DNA of 64,000 nucleotides. It comes from Hippopus hippopus (Eukaryota > Mollusca > Bivalvia > Cardiida > Cardiidae). The stretch's first letter is position 1, and every line of letters begins with the position of its first letter. Shown here piece by piece: positions 23,148 to 34,198 of the stretch. A program made the translations under genes and the position numbers. The notes under the pieces were generated by a model. The model was given only the letters and a program-made list of their open reading frames with translations, was not told where the DNA came from and did no database searches. Where the stretch lies: contig OX328100.1 of the NCBI GenBank assembly GCA_946811185.2, forward strand, positions 18,464,999 to 18,528,998, given 5' to 3'.

Positions 23148-26049
23148 CTAAACAGTGAGTTCCTCGCAGTGTTTACATAAAAATTGGCTTTGTCGCCGGA
23201 CGACTCTGACGTCTGTACAAAACTGAAGATGAACCCAGTGGTCGCACCTGTCGCACTTGGCCCAATTGATGACTTTTTTGCTTGGAATATCATCAACATT
23301 CGGAGGGATAAACTTGCCACACACACAACATGGAATGTCATTGTCATCGTTAGTATCTGGAATTTCATCGAGATTTTGGGATGGTGAAAGCTGTTGATAA
23401 CTATTGATTATCCCTTTACTGATTCCGCTGGTAGAAGGTTTAACACTTGATGACTTCGTCTGCTTTGGTTGTTGAAGCTGCACGTCATATTGGGTCAGTT
23501 CCCCTATGTACTCGTCTTCCGTTATTGCTCTTCCACTCGGCTTTGGTTTGACACTCGCTTTCTTTCCCTTGCAACATTTGCATTGGTTGCTGTCAGAAGC
23601 AGAATACTGTGATTGTTCCATCTTAAGTTTCAGAAATTCCTCCACAGCCTCTTTTCCGGACTTGATGGCAGCTATCTTTTCTAATGGTCGATCTTCTCTA
23701 AAAGCCTCACATGGAAACAGGGTTTCTTTAGATATTATCAGGGTTCTCCTTTGACCTGGGACTCCGGGTTTTGACGCACGGAAATCCGAAATGACCCGTT
23801 TTTGATGCTCCAAAATATCTTCCTAAGCGTCAATTTGACGCATGAGATTACCAGCCAAAGGGTCATATAAATTACGTCACATGCATCCGGCAGGAATGTA
23901 GCCTATAATAAACACGATCAGTGTCAACTGTGTACAGACGCATGCAGCTCTGTTTATCACACGTAATCAAGCTGGCGAGTGGCGAGTCATTTTTGAAAGC
24001 ATGATAAAGGTGTTAGTCCAATTATCTAGTGTAAAATGACAGGTTTTCAAGTTAACTGCTACCCTAATTAACAAATTTGTATCAAATCATGCAGTAATAC
24101 TTGTAAAAATATTAACTGATTTGAAAAAAAGATTGCTGGAAAAAAACGTGAAAACCCATGACACAACAGAAATCATTTCGACATCGTCCGATCAGAGGCA
24201 CTTCAAACTATCTTTTCATTTTTGGAGACAAATTCAAACAGTGAATTTATACTTATTTCTTTATGAAACAATAAGTGAAAGCTAAAATCTCTGTTTAAAA
24301 ATTAAGAAAAACTTTTTAAGATGAAAATAAACAACAACCTTAGATTAGATGGGGGGGGGGGGGGGGGGGAACAAGCGTGAAAGAAAAAGTAAGTGGACAA
24401 GAAAAGAAGACTTAAATCTTAAGAAATAACACTTTAATGGATGTGACCTTTATTTTCTCCCTTTTCCACAATGTTCCGGGGTAAGAAAGACAAATCAAGT
24501 CGTTCCAGCCACATTTGAATTGTCGTCTGCAAATGTCTGAAATAATTATGATCTAGGCAAAAGTTTTTGTTGTTTGGTAAACAGTTCAAAAGTTGTTTGT
24601 GTCCGTTTATTCATCAAGATGAATTGCATGCTAGGGCTGCAATTTAAAATTCTTCTGTCCACTTCATTCCAACAAGTCTCTACATAAGATAGGGTATTTT
24701 CTTATCTAATTCCTATCCATAAATGAAGAACATAAATGGAAAGTTTTCATTATTTCACCCTTATCTCTCGGTGATAATTTTGACCCTTGGACATTTCTAT
24801 TAGACTCTTGGAAATTCCATTTTGACTCTTGAAAATTTGGGCCCAAGAGTCAATGACTCTTGGGACTCTGGACCTAGGGAGAACCCTGTATTATGTCCCT
24901 ATTGAAGGGATATATACCCGTCTTCCTAAAAGCTGCCTGTATATTGGGTGGACTCATAGCTCTCAGGTAAGACTTGCATGCAAACGTAGCTATCTGATAT
25001 CGGGTAATTACCTGGCCCATGTTTCTCTGCATGAAGTTGGCGCATTCTTGGTAGAAGTAATTCTTAAAAGGACCAAAAACCACTACATCAAGAGGCTGCA
25101 GGACATGTGACGTGTGAGCTGGCAATACGAATAGTATGACATGTCTCTCCCTGGCCCACTCTATTAACATCGATGATGTATGAGAGGCATGTCCATTAAA
25201 AAGAAGAAGGATTGGATCTTCCCTGGTATCCCCACCACCGATGTAGGGAAGAAAGTGGTTAGACAGATAATCCTTAAATATCGTAGCGTTGGACCATCCA
25301 GTGTCTGACATCACTGCCTGTGTTCCTGTCGTAGCTCCACTAAGCAGCTCTTCATTATATCGCTTTCCCTTGAAAACAAAGAATGGAGGCAATGAATTTC
25401 CAAGGGCGTTAGCGCATCCTATCAATGTAATGGTAGAGGACCTCGGTGAAGTAACTGACTGTGGTTTACTACCAGGGGTTGCGATGACATTCAGTGGGCG
25501 ATGGTCTGGTTGAAGACCAGTCTCGTCTACATTATAGATGAAGTGCGGCTTCTCATGCAGGTCGTATTTTTCCATAATACTCTCCAAATTACCGAAGTAA
25601 TTATCAACAGCCTCTGGTGTTGCAGACTTAGCTCTGGCCGTATCAAGTTTTCTTGGTGAAAGAGAGGCTAGTCGGTGATTCCATCTGCTTAAGAAAGAAT
25701 ACAGCCAGTTGTTGCTCGGTAGCTTCCTCTCGCTCCTCCGCCCGAGGTCATACATTAGTTCTCCTGCTAGATGCTGAAACTGGCAGTTTGAAAACCCATA
25801 CCCCAGCTGGGCCATAACTTCTTCATGCGCCACCAAAGTTTCTTCCTCTTCATGGGACAAGACGGTACTATGTCCTAGTTTGAAGGTGTACGGGTCTACA
25901 ATTCCTGTTACTCTATCTCACAGTGTCTGAACAGGAACACCGAAACTGCTAGCAGCTGTCCTAATCTTCCACCCCTTTTGTTTTAAAGCCTCATAAGCAA
26001 GGACGAGATTCTTTTGGTCATATCTTAGCTTAGTAGTGCATTTTTTCAT
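23148..26049 (-). pseudogene. Pogo/Tigger-like DDE transposase with C-terminal PHD finger
   Basis: The frame opens at ATG 26049 (MKKCTTKLRYDQ) with a pipsqueak-like helix-turn-helix. It meets an in-frame TGA at 25918-25920 and then continues through the DDE domain (NVDETGL; QPLDVVVFGPFK). The position of the second catalytic aspartate reads FNGHASH, with Asn where the family has Asp. The frame is then cut by an insertion (23739-24888). It resumes with KETLFPCEAFREDRP, an acidic linker and a PHD finger (CCVCGKF ... CDRCDHWVH ... CKHCEE) that ends at 23148. The family's job is cut-and-paste transposition in the nucleus. Stop, changed catalytic residue and insertion each argue that it is dead. 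Confidence 0.8.
23739..24888. mobile_element. hAT-like insertion in the transposase gene
   Basis: CAGGGTTCTCC at the left is inverted as GGAGAACCCTG at the right, and TATTAT flanks both sides (23733-23738, 24889-24894). The transposase coding sequence is continuous across the site. It contains a G-run of about 18 (near 24351) and GACTCTTGG repeats at the right end. No coding capacity is seen. Confidence 0.8.
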
Positions 26050-26804
26050 TGGTTTTGTCTGAAATCAGACATGATAAATTACCTTTAATTTGCAATCATT
26101 GCAGCTTACATTTTTGACATATTTAGATTGAGACCAAATGGAAGCTTAGTTAAAAAACTGGGCCTCCATCTCATCGAGATTTGACCTTCAGTTTGTATCA
26201 ATATGAGATTGAGCGTTATTCATTTAGCTCAGCCTACATTGCAAAATTATCAGTAACTTAATAATATTCAATATTTCGTCATTAATAATTCGTCATGTAG
26301 ACTGAGATAAATGAATCACGACCCATCTTATCTTAATCTGATGCTTATTGACACTAAATTGAAAATACAAAACCAACATAACAGTTTTCCCTCGATATCT
26401 TTTTTAATTAGTGACAAAAATAACACGTAGAATGCAATTATCGAACTGGAGTGTATTTTTGACAGTTTCTAGACTTTATGCAAGTTTCTGTCGAGTGGGA
26501 AAGTGGTCATCCGCTTCTGCTACAGGTCACAATATTGGGTAAATACAACCGATTTAGGCTTTTTTAATGTGGAAAAAGCATTGAAAATGTGTTTTTGATT
26601 GTATCTAATGCTGTATGTTCTTTCAAAATGTGAAAATTACCTGCTTTTGTCGCATTTTTGCGTCTTAATCGATAGAAAAATACTTCCGATGTCGAGTAGA
26701 ATAGAATCCGGGTGAAACAAAACGTCACGAGCGGTTATTCCTTCCGTTTTAGTACATGAACGGAGAAATGAGAATGAACGAAGAAATGAGAAAAGGCCAT
26801 ACTA

Positions 26805-27195
26805 CCATCCGCTTAATCAAACCCTTGACGAAGGGTCATACCGTAGGTACTCTGATTTCATATGAAATATAATGAAGAAGTTTCCTGAAGATAGGTCTCT
26901 GTTGAGAAAGAGAGGGAGACAAATCAAGGAAGTAGAAGAAAAGTATACCCGTTGCACTTGTCACCGCCTCTCACAAGTACATCAGACATTTTCTGTCGGT
27001 CGATGGTGCTTTGGATTCTACAGCTCAGCAGTCCGTAAATTCGCGGGAAATGTCAATAGACTAGGGTGAGGCTAAAACTATTCTAAAACAGCGAGCATCA
27101 AAGTCGTCTAATTTACAAACAAATCTACTTGGTCATGTATCTTAGTCACACATAAAAGTTCTTACCGGGAGTAATCTTATCATCATCATGCTAAA
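26805..27195. other. No recognisable feature
   Basis: No supported gene or repeat. Confidence 0.35.
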
Positions 27196-27213
27196 ATCAC
27201 ATGAAAATGATCC

Positions 27214-27585
27214 GAAACCATCCATCCATTCGTCTGGTTATCCATCCATCCATCCATCAATCCATCTGTCCGTCCATCCGTCCATCCATCCATCCATCCC
27301 GTCCACCCATCCATCTATCCATCTCCACAAGCCAGCCATCCGTGCATCCATCCACCCGTCTGTCTGTCCATCCGTCTGTCCGACTATCCATCCATCTATC
27401 CATCCATCCATCCTTCCGTCCACCCATCCGTCTATCCATCTGCAGCAAGCCAGCCATCCATGCATCCATCCACCCGTCTGTCCGTTCATCCGTCTGTTCG
27501 ACTATCCATCCATCCATCCATTTAGTCAAAGTCCGTCTATTCATTCATTCATTCATTCATTCATCAAATCCATCTATCCATTAAG
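27214..27585. repeat. ATCC/GTCC tetranucleotide minisatellite
   Basis: Degenerate CATC and CGTC tetramers run for about 370 bp. A higher-order unit around CAAGCCAGCCATCC is repeated near 27329 and 27447, and an ATTC tail lies at 27539-27563. The long open frames over it on both strands are artefacts of the tetramer periodicity. Confidence 0.9.
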
Positions 27586-27599
27586 GCGAAGTTCATCCG

Positions 27600-28290
27600 T
27601 TTGCCCACATGAAATTCACATCTGGTCCGTTGTTTTGTGATGTAGATGTAAGTCGGAGTGGGGGATTAAGCAGAATTAAATGGATAATGTCCGTCTGTCT
27701 GTATATCTGTCTCTGTCTCGTTTTAGCCAGTTGAAACCATCCAAGAATCTTGATAGGCAAATTACTTCGAGAAAAGGTTCTGTGTCAGTAACTAAGATTC
27801 AATGTAAGTATAGATGAAGATCGAATTACACGAAAGATTTTTACTGTCCTAGGAGACATACGTACAAGCAAGAAATGGTCTTGAAATTTCATCTCAAGGG
27901 ACTATTTGTTTCCTACCAACCAGAAAAGTCGGTTGTTTTGATGGCTGCTTACATTGAATCAATGCATGTTGTTGACATTGCACATCAAGACCAGGCTGTC
28001 ATTGCTGTGCAGTCTGATTTTAAACCTACAAAGTCCGATACGACGAGGATTTTTTCCCCAGAGAAAAGTATCTACTTTGCAATTTAACCAATAAACTGCC
28101 TATTCAAAAGGATGAAGCTGTACGCCTGATTATAAAAACCAAAATAGATGTTCTGTGCAGTCTGATCTTGATCTAAACTGTCAGCAAAAAGTTGTGTCTA
28201 ATGAAGATTTTTGTTTCTTACGTACAACATTTTCATTGAAGAAGATAGGCCCCATTTTCGAAACTGGTACATCGCAGTAGATCTAAACAC
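27600..28290. other. Mostly unique, with family B MITE fragments
   Basis: Pieces such as GTGCAGTCTGATTTTAAACC (about 28006) and GTGCAGTCTGATCTTGATCT (28155) match the hairpin side of family B. Nothing else is recognised. Confidence 0.4.
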
Positions 28291-28610
28291 GAAGTACATA
28301 TATACTGAACCAAAAAAGAAACTTCCCCTGTGTTTAAGTGCAAATGCAATGTTATTTAAAAAAATCAAAATATCAGATGACCTACATATATTCGGGCGAA
28401 CGATTATGTGTCCGATAAAACAAATTTTAACTCGACTGAAAGCATTTTCCAGAAGAAACCCGCTGAAAGCGGATTTCACGTGCATGCACGGACCAGTATA
28501 ATTCGTGTATATTTTTTGAAACCTTTCAGTCTAATTTTATAGACTTTCATGTCAATAAGAAAAAGACGTTGAAAAAAATTAAATTCTTGTTAGTTTTATT
28601 TATTTTTGAT

Positions 28611-29636
28611 ATGCCTAGAATTCCGCAAAATTTACGTGAACGTGCCACTGGCATGCTTAATGTTGGTATGACGATGGATGCTGTTGCTATGAATATTGGA
28701 TGTTCTACTCGTGCTATTCGACACCTTAGGCAACGTTTTCAAGCAACAGGGCGTACAGAAGATCGACCACGTAGTGGACGTCCTCGCGTCACGACGCGCG
28801 GCCAAGACCACTATATTCGGAACACCCACCAGCGCAATCGCTTCCAAACTGCCACAGCCACTGCTGCTAGCACCCCTGGTACACATAACAACCGTATATC
28901 TGCCCAAACTGTGCACAATCGCTTGCGCGAGGGTGGGTTACGTGCACGTCATCCATACGTTGGTTGTGTTTTGACGCGACGTCACCGTGTAAATCATGTT
29001 AATTGGGCACGTACACACCAACGCTGGCTTAGACAACAATGGAATAGAGTTCTTTTCTCTGATGAGTCCAGGTTTTCCATTCATCGAGGTGATGGCAGGG
29101 TTCGAGTATACCGTAGGAGAAATGAACGTTATGCCGACTGTTGCGTACTTGAACGAGATCGTTTTTGGGGTGGGGGTTCTGTCTTGGTCTGGGCAGGCAT
29201 TGCACATGGCTTTCGCACTAATCTCGTCGTTATCGAAGGGAATTTGAATGCCCAACGCTACCGAGATGAAATTCTTGTGAGGCACGTTATCCCACTGTTT
29301 CAAAATAATGCCAATATCACTCTTTTTCAACATGATAATGCCACAAGCCATACAGCTAGGGACAATGTGAATTTCCTCAGGGCGAATAACATTGCATTTA
29401 TTAATGACTGGCCTGCCAAAAGCCCTGATCTGAATCCCATTGAACACCTTTGGGATAATTTGGACGAGCGTGTTAGACGTCGCCCTATTCCACCGTCAAA
29501 CGTCATTCAGCTAAAACAAGCCTTAATTCAGGAATGGAACAACATTCCACAAGCCGAAATCAATACACTTATCCGTTCTATGCGCAAAGGATGCCAGGCA
29601 GTCCTTCATGCTGAAGGTGGTCATACCCAGTATTAA
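28611..29636 (+). CDS. Tc1-like transposase, intact
   Basis: This 341-residue protein is the usual length for Tc1 transposases. The start chosen is the ATG of MPRIPQNLRERATGML; a frame extension upstream to 28569 adds a hydrophobic stretch that the family lacks. It has an N-terminal helix-turn-helix (residues 1-60) followed by an RPRSGRPR linker. The DDE catalytic core shows FSDESRF, FQHDNATSH and SPDLNPIEHLWD with the E of the DD34E triad. It ends GGHTQY. No stop or frameshift is visible, so the enzyme may still be made. It would cut the inverted repeats at TA sites in the nucleus. Confidence 0.92.
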   Translation: MPRIPQNLRERATGMLNVGMTMDAVAMNIGCSTRAIRHLRQRFQATGRTEDRPRSGRPRVTTRGQDHYIRNTHQRNRFQTATATAASTPGTHNNRISAQTVHNRLREGGLRARHPYVGCVLTRRHRVNHVNWARTHQRWLRQQWNRVLFSDESRFSIHRGDGRVRVYRRRNERYADCCVLERDRFWGGGSVLVWAGIAHGFRTNLVVIEGNLNAQRYRDEILVRHVIPLFQNNANITLFQHDNATSHTARDNVNFLRANNIAFINDWPAKSPDLNPIEHLWDNLDERVRRRPIPPSNVIQLKQALIQEWNNIPQAEINTLIRSMRKGCQAVLHAEGGHTQY

Positions 29637-29639
29637 TTT

Positions 29640-31044
29640 GTGATTTTGGTGAGCGACCCCTTCCGCATTTTAACTACCATTTCACTACTTTTGGATAAAC
29701 CCTCAGCAATAATTTTTTTCACACAAAGTCGCAATAAAATACTCTTTCAATGCATATAAATCATAGCCAACTTTCACGGACATGCTTTATCAACAGTCTC
29801 GCATATCAACAAATCGATGAAAATAATCGATATCATACGTAAAGGTTCGGAAGTTTCCGGAGTTTGGCGAACTAAAACCGTGTATACTAGTAATCGATAT
29901 TCGATAGCCCGCAGCGATAAAAGATAAGAGAAACGTAACATTACGTAACAGTAGCCTGCTTCAAATTTACAATCCTTGCCTAGACTGTATATCTGCCCTG
30001 GCGTTTATTTTTTTCGGATTTTAACCTAAACCCCTTTGTCTGCTACAGCACAGTGTGACCCTTGAAGATCAGTAACAGGCTGCACACAATGCGCACCCTT
30101 ATTGGACTAGACAGCATATTGGATTTACACCGCCAGATAGAGCGAGATTTTTCTTGAGAAAAGAACATTGAAATTGTTATATTTCAGCTTTATTTGTCGG
30201 TTTGTTATTCATTTATCCTCGGATTAAGGGTTAAGTTTTGATTCTCTGAGACATTAACTGATCCCTGCTATTCGGTCCTTAAACTGCTCTCGACAGTTGC
30301 ACTTTTTGTGGTCTGATCTTGAAACCTAATCCGTCCAAATGCACTTTTGCTGACATTGTAGATTTATAACAGGCTGAACAAAACAAGCTGTCTGATCTTG
30401 AACTTAATCGATTCGATATGTAGAAAAATATTTTGGTTAAAAAAATCTTTGATATTCATGGCAGAATCAACAAGTTTAATTCAGCAGAAAATTCGGTATT
30501 TTGGGAGTACCGGTTTAACACTAAAGTTATCATACTCTCCCGAGTCTAACGGACCTGAAAGAAAAGGCTTTTGAAAACTTTGTTGGAAAGGGAGAAAATT
30601 TTCTCCTGTTCCTACAATATTTTCTACCTTTTCAAAGACAGACATTATCATTTGAGTTGCATTTAATTTGTTGTCTGCAAGTATTTTTAATTTAGTGATG
30701 TCCAAAATTTCGTCATTTGGTAACGGGTTTAACTATTGACGAGAAAATTTGCCTTATGTGGAAGTTACATACCAATCCTATGGTTTCACGACCCTGAGAA
30801 AGAAAGCTTTCGAAAACACACGGAAAGGAGAAAATACTTGTGATGGGCAATTTCTCATTTTCTCCAGGGATAGTATATGACATGTTATCTACGATCCCTG
30901 TTTTCCCACAATGTTTTCTACCCTTTCAAACTCAAGTTTCATTATGTGCCGCATTTGTCGTCTACAGGTGCTTTCAATTTGAAAAAAAAAAAAAAAAAAA
31001 ATCCTAAGGCTAGTTTAATCCTGATTTTCATATTTGTGTATATC
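29640..31044. repeat. MITE fragments nested in the Tc1-like element
   Basis: Family B fragments (30035-30420, with CACAGTGTGACCCTTGAAGA) are followed by two family A copies (about 30525-30732 and 30728-31005). The second copy has a small insertion in its hairpin (AGGGATAGTATATGACATGT..., 30856-30898) that is itself a short inverted repeat. An A-run of about 19 lies near 30981. Confidence 0.5.
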
Positions 31045-31301
31045 TGCACTTAAACACAGGGGAAGTTTCTTTTTTGGTTCAGTATATATGGTAACTGACG
31101 GAAAGGATCAAAAGCCAACGTTCTCATGAAATATGATGATAGAATGAAGCCCATGGGGGCTATAAAAATAATTTCATAAGATGAAATGAGTTTTTCAAAA
31201 ATGGCTGAAAAGGAGTAAAGATGTATCTTTAAAACATTGAGTGGTGATACGCAGCCTTTTTCAAGGTCAAAGTGGAAATTCATACATATAAAAATACAAA
31301 T

Positions 31302-31340
31302 AAGCCATGCTCTGAGAAAAAGGGGCTATATGCATCTTTT

Positions 31341-31371
<31 letters not shown>
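31302..31371 (+). repeat. Family D fragment and CA microsatellite
   Basis: AGCCATGCTCTGAGAAAAAG is the left end of family D. It stops at a perfect CA run (31339-31363) that continues as imperfect CA/CG. Confidence 0.7.
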
Positions 31372-31559
31372 CACGTGCACACGGCACGGTGTAGACTGAG
31401 GACACCTGATTTTTGCAGGCAACTGAGGACACCACTTTGCCAACACTGTATGACCTTATAATTTCACGTACATACTCCATGTTATATCTTAAACTCGTGT
31501 AGCTATTGTTTTTTCTTCTAAAACGTATGGATAGAATCATGAAAATTTACCTGAAAATG

Positions 31560-32400
31560 GGGACATTTCCTAGATACACTTCGTACTGGGGACAGACCAA
31601 CCTTTAAGGACATCTCAACCACTGAGGATAACTTGCACACCAAACACTGGGGACTTCACACACTGTTAATCATATATACACTTCAACCCACCGGTGAGGT
31701 GGCTCACTGGTTAAGGTGATGGATTTGTAATCTAAGGGTATTAGTATAATATAGGGGTCATGGGTTCAATCACTACTGGCACCACTTTATTTTTCGTGAG
31801 AGTGCCCTTGGTCAAGACACTTCATGGCCCCAGCCTAGTACTGGAGAAATCCATGAAACATGAATAAGTGAGCTGTGACTATGATAAGGCTAAATCACCA
31901 TTCAAACAAAAGCAGAACAATATCTGTGAGGACCGCCAAACCACCGAGGACAACTTGCACACAAAACAATGGGGACTTCACACACTTCGCACTGGGGACA
32001 GACCTATCTGTGAGGACAGCCAAACCACTGAGGACAACTTGCACACCAAACACTCGGGACTTCATACACTGTTTATCATATATACACTTCGACTTACCTG
32101 TGAGGTGGCTCACTGGTTAAGGTGATGGATTTGTAATCTAAGGGTATTGGGATAATGTAGGGGTCATGGGTTGATCACTACTAGCACCACTTTATTTTTC
32201 GTGAGAGTGCCCTTGGTCAAGACACTTTATAGCCCCAGACTAGTACTGGAGAAATCCACGAAACATGAATAAGTGAGCTGTGACCATGATAAGACTGAAA
32301 CACCATTCAAACAAAAGCAAGAAAATATCTGTGATGACCGCCAAACCACTGAGGACAACTTGCACACAAAACAATGGGGACTTCACACACTGTATATCAT
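31560..32400 (+). repeat. 406-bp tandem duplication with SINE-like core
   Basis: The block GGCTCACTGGTTAAGGTGAT ... GGGGTCATGGGTTCAATCAC occurs at about 31702 and 32108 (period 406). It has tRNA-like A- and B-box-like segments and an ACTTCATGGCCCCAG body. Around it a shorter unit of about 80 bp (GAGGACAACTTGCACAC ... GGGGACTTCACACAC) recurs at about 31624, 31940, 32031 and 32354. Confidence 0.75.
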
Positions 32401-33040
32401 ATAAGCTTTACCTCGCATTGGAGACAGAGAGCAGGAGAGAGATTGATAGTAGACAGCTTCAGTGAGATGCAGCACTTAGTTTTATTATCTAAATGTATTT
32501 AGGAAAAATACTGCCATTTTTATGGGCTTCAAGAAAATACCGTATATGTGAGCCGCTTGTCGGAGGAGCCAATGTCATTATAGAAAAGCGCGACTATTTG
32601 CCCTGCAGTATTACGGGGCTCGAAGTGACGCCATTTAAGGTCAGATACATGAATACTGACTTTGAATGAGTTTATGGAATACGGTGTTAATTCTTTCGAC
32701 TTCCATAACGAGCAAAGCTCGTTTTGCGGTACCACCGTTCTAGATTTTTAAAAATAAATTTCCGACTTCGTTCTAGGTTTTAGTCTAAATCTAGAAGGAG
32801 ATGCCTAAAAACTGTGTGTCTTCCGGTTGGTCGCACAGCGCCACACGTATCACAATCTTTCGCACATTTATCTGATTGGTCAAAAATGGCAATAATTATC
32901 TACTGATCGAATCATTACTTAAAAATCATCGCAAGTTTAATGAGTACAGATTATCTAATTTCCTACTTACTTTCAGCGTATTAAATATCTATTTTTGTAT
33001 AAATAAGCGCAATCATCTATGCTAGAAAATGATATATAGG
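32400..33040. other. No recognisable feature
   Basis: No supported gene. CGAGCAAAGCTCG at 32709 is a short palindrome. Confidence 0.35.
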
Positions 33041-33049
33041 ATCTGACAT

Positions 33050-33185
33050 GAGTTGACGTTGAGATAAAATTTTATTAAATGAGTCTATGGAAAATGTTAT
33101 TAAACGAGCCTTTGGCGAGCTTAATAACATTTTTTCTTGACGAGTTTAATAAAAGTTTTATCTCATACGCCAACGAATGTCAGAT
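33050..33185. repeat. Large imperfect palindrome
   Basis: GTTGACGTTGAGATAAAATT at the left pairs with TTTTATCTCATACGCCAACG at the right, and inner arms ATGTTATTAAACGAGC and GCTTAATAACATTTT pair across a CTTTGGC loop. The arms are about 60 bp each. It could be a small foldback element. Confidence 0.6.
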
Positions 33186-33189
33186 TCTT

Positions 33190-33570
33190 TTTATCACATA
33201 ACGTAATTTTACAAATCATAGATCAGAAGATGCAAAACCATCTAGAGATGCACCCGCGGTAATAGCCATCATAAACCCATTCACATCTATGATATACGTA
33301 CAAAATGACGTCAAAAATTACGTCACACAATTGTGATATTAAACGTGTATGAGATAAGAAAATTCGTAATGGGTATATTACACTGAAAACAAGGGAGGTT
33401 ATGTGATAAAACGTTATTGATCATAGGCCTACTATTTTTACGTCATGCACGAGCCGTTTTTTCCTGGAAAATTTTATGTCGAAGAAATGACAAAACTATT
33501 TTTTTGACAGTTTCAAAATGCCTTTTAAAGAGAAAGCCGTTTTTTTTTTTTTTTTCTATATATAATAAAC
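33190..33570. other. No recognisable feature
   Basis: AT-rich DNA with a T-run at 33540. No gene is supported. Confidence 0.35.
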
Positions 33571-33574
33571 GTGC

Positions 33575-33840
33575 TATGATCTGTGAAAATAGGGCTTAAT
33601 ATATCTGCAAAAACTGTCGGTCCAGGTCAGCCTGTGCAGTCCGCGCAAGCTGACCTGGGTCAAAACTCTTTACTAGATCTATTGATCAATTTTCTGCATT
33701 TCAAAGGATCAGTATGCATGCCTCGTGATTTAGTCAGTTAGCATACGAAATGGATTAGATCCATGTGGATCAATAATTATGTGATGATATCATGCATAAG
33801 GGAGATGCATTACGCCCCCTTTTGCAAGAACATGGCTTAA
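33575..33840. repeat. MITE family D, copy 3
   Basis: CTATGATCTGTGAAAATAGG at the left and CCCCCTTTTGCAAGAACATG at the right are inverted ends, with GGTCAGCCTGTGCAGTCCGC inside. Confidence 0.6.
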
Positions 33841-33940
33841 TTAAATACATTTATTCAAATGTTACGAAAGTTTTTCGATAAATCTAAAAGTTTTTCGTTG
33901 TTTTTTTTTTTTTTTACCCATAAGATTAATATCTATCCGA

Positions 33941-33946
33941 TATCTT
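33941..33946. other. Left target-site duplication TATCTT
   Basis: It is identical to 52644-52649 and abuts the terminal AGTAGATAG of the element. Six base pairs is the standard Polinton duplication. Confidence 0.93.
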
Positions 33947-34166
33947 AGTAGATAGTAAAATTCCCACCCTGGCTCTTTTTGGACGTAAATCACAAAATGA
34001 GCTAGCATTCCTAACCATATCATGGTGACTAACCCTCCAACCGACTAACCCTAACCACAACTAACCACCCAAATAAATTCCTTAATCGACTAACTAGTTA
34101 ACCAGACAAACCGACTAACTAGTTAACCACGAATCTAAGACTAACTTAAATTTCAAAAAATTTTGA
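33947..34166 (+). repeat. Left terminal inverted repeat of the Polinton
   Basis: It starts AGTAGATAGTAAAATTCCC and pairs with 52424-52643 with scattered mismatches and A-tract drift at the inner edge. The inner half (34027-34147) is built from many CTAAC/CTAACC words, including two ACTAGTTAACCA blocks. Confidence 0.93.
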
Positions 34167-34198
34167 TAAACAATTGAATTTAGAATTAAAACAATATA

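Larger units (their letters stand above)
22813..26802 (-). mobile_element. Pogo/Tigger-type DNA transposon, decayed
   Basis: GTATGGCCGCTTTCTCATTT at the left is inverted at the right (...GAGAAAAGGCCATAC), and TA flanks each end (22811-22812, 26803-26804), as expected for the Tc1/mariner superfamily. The minus strand carries one transposase with an N-terminal DNA-binding helix, a DDE domain and a C-terminal PHD finger. The gene is broken by a stop and by a 1150-bp insertion. Confidence 0.8.
28297..31090 (+). mobile_element. Tc1-like transposon with nested insertions in its right half
   Basis: A perfect 46-bp inverted repeat lies at 28297-28342 and 31045-31090 (core TACTGAACCAAAAAAGAAAC), next to TA dinucleotides. 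The transposase at 28611-29636 is about 270 bp from the left repeat but 1.4 kb from the right one. The extra length is made of family A and B MITEs (about 30030-31010), so the element was enlarged by later insertions. Confidence 0.75.

Noticed and set aside
27188..27640. Long open frames on both strands rich in HPSI or DGWM
   Set aside because: They are created by the ATCC/GTCC tetranucleotide repeat; all frames are open for the same reason.
34027..34147. Telomere repeat remnant (CTAACC words)
   Set aside because: The words are irregular and occur in both inverted repeats, so they belong to the element.
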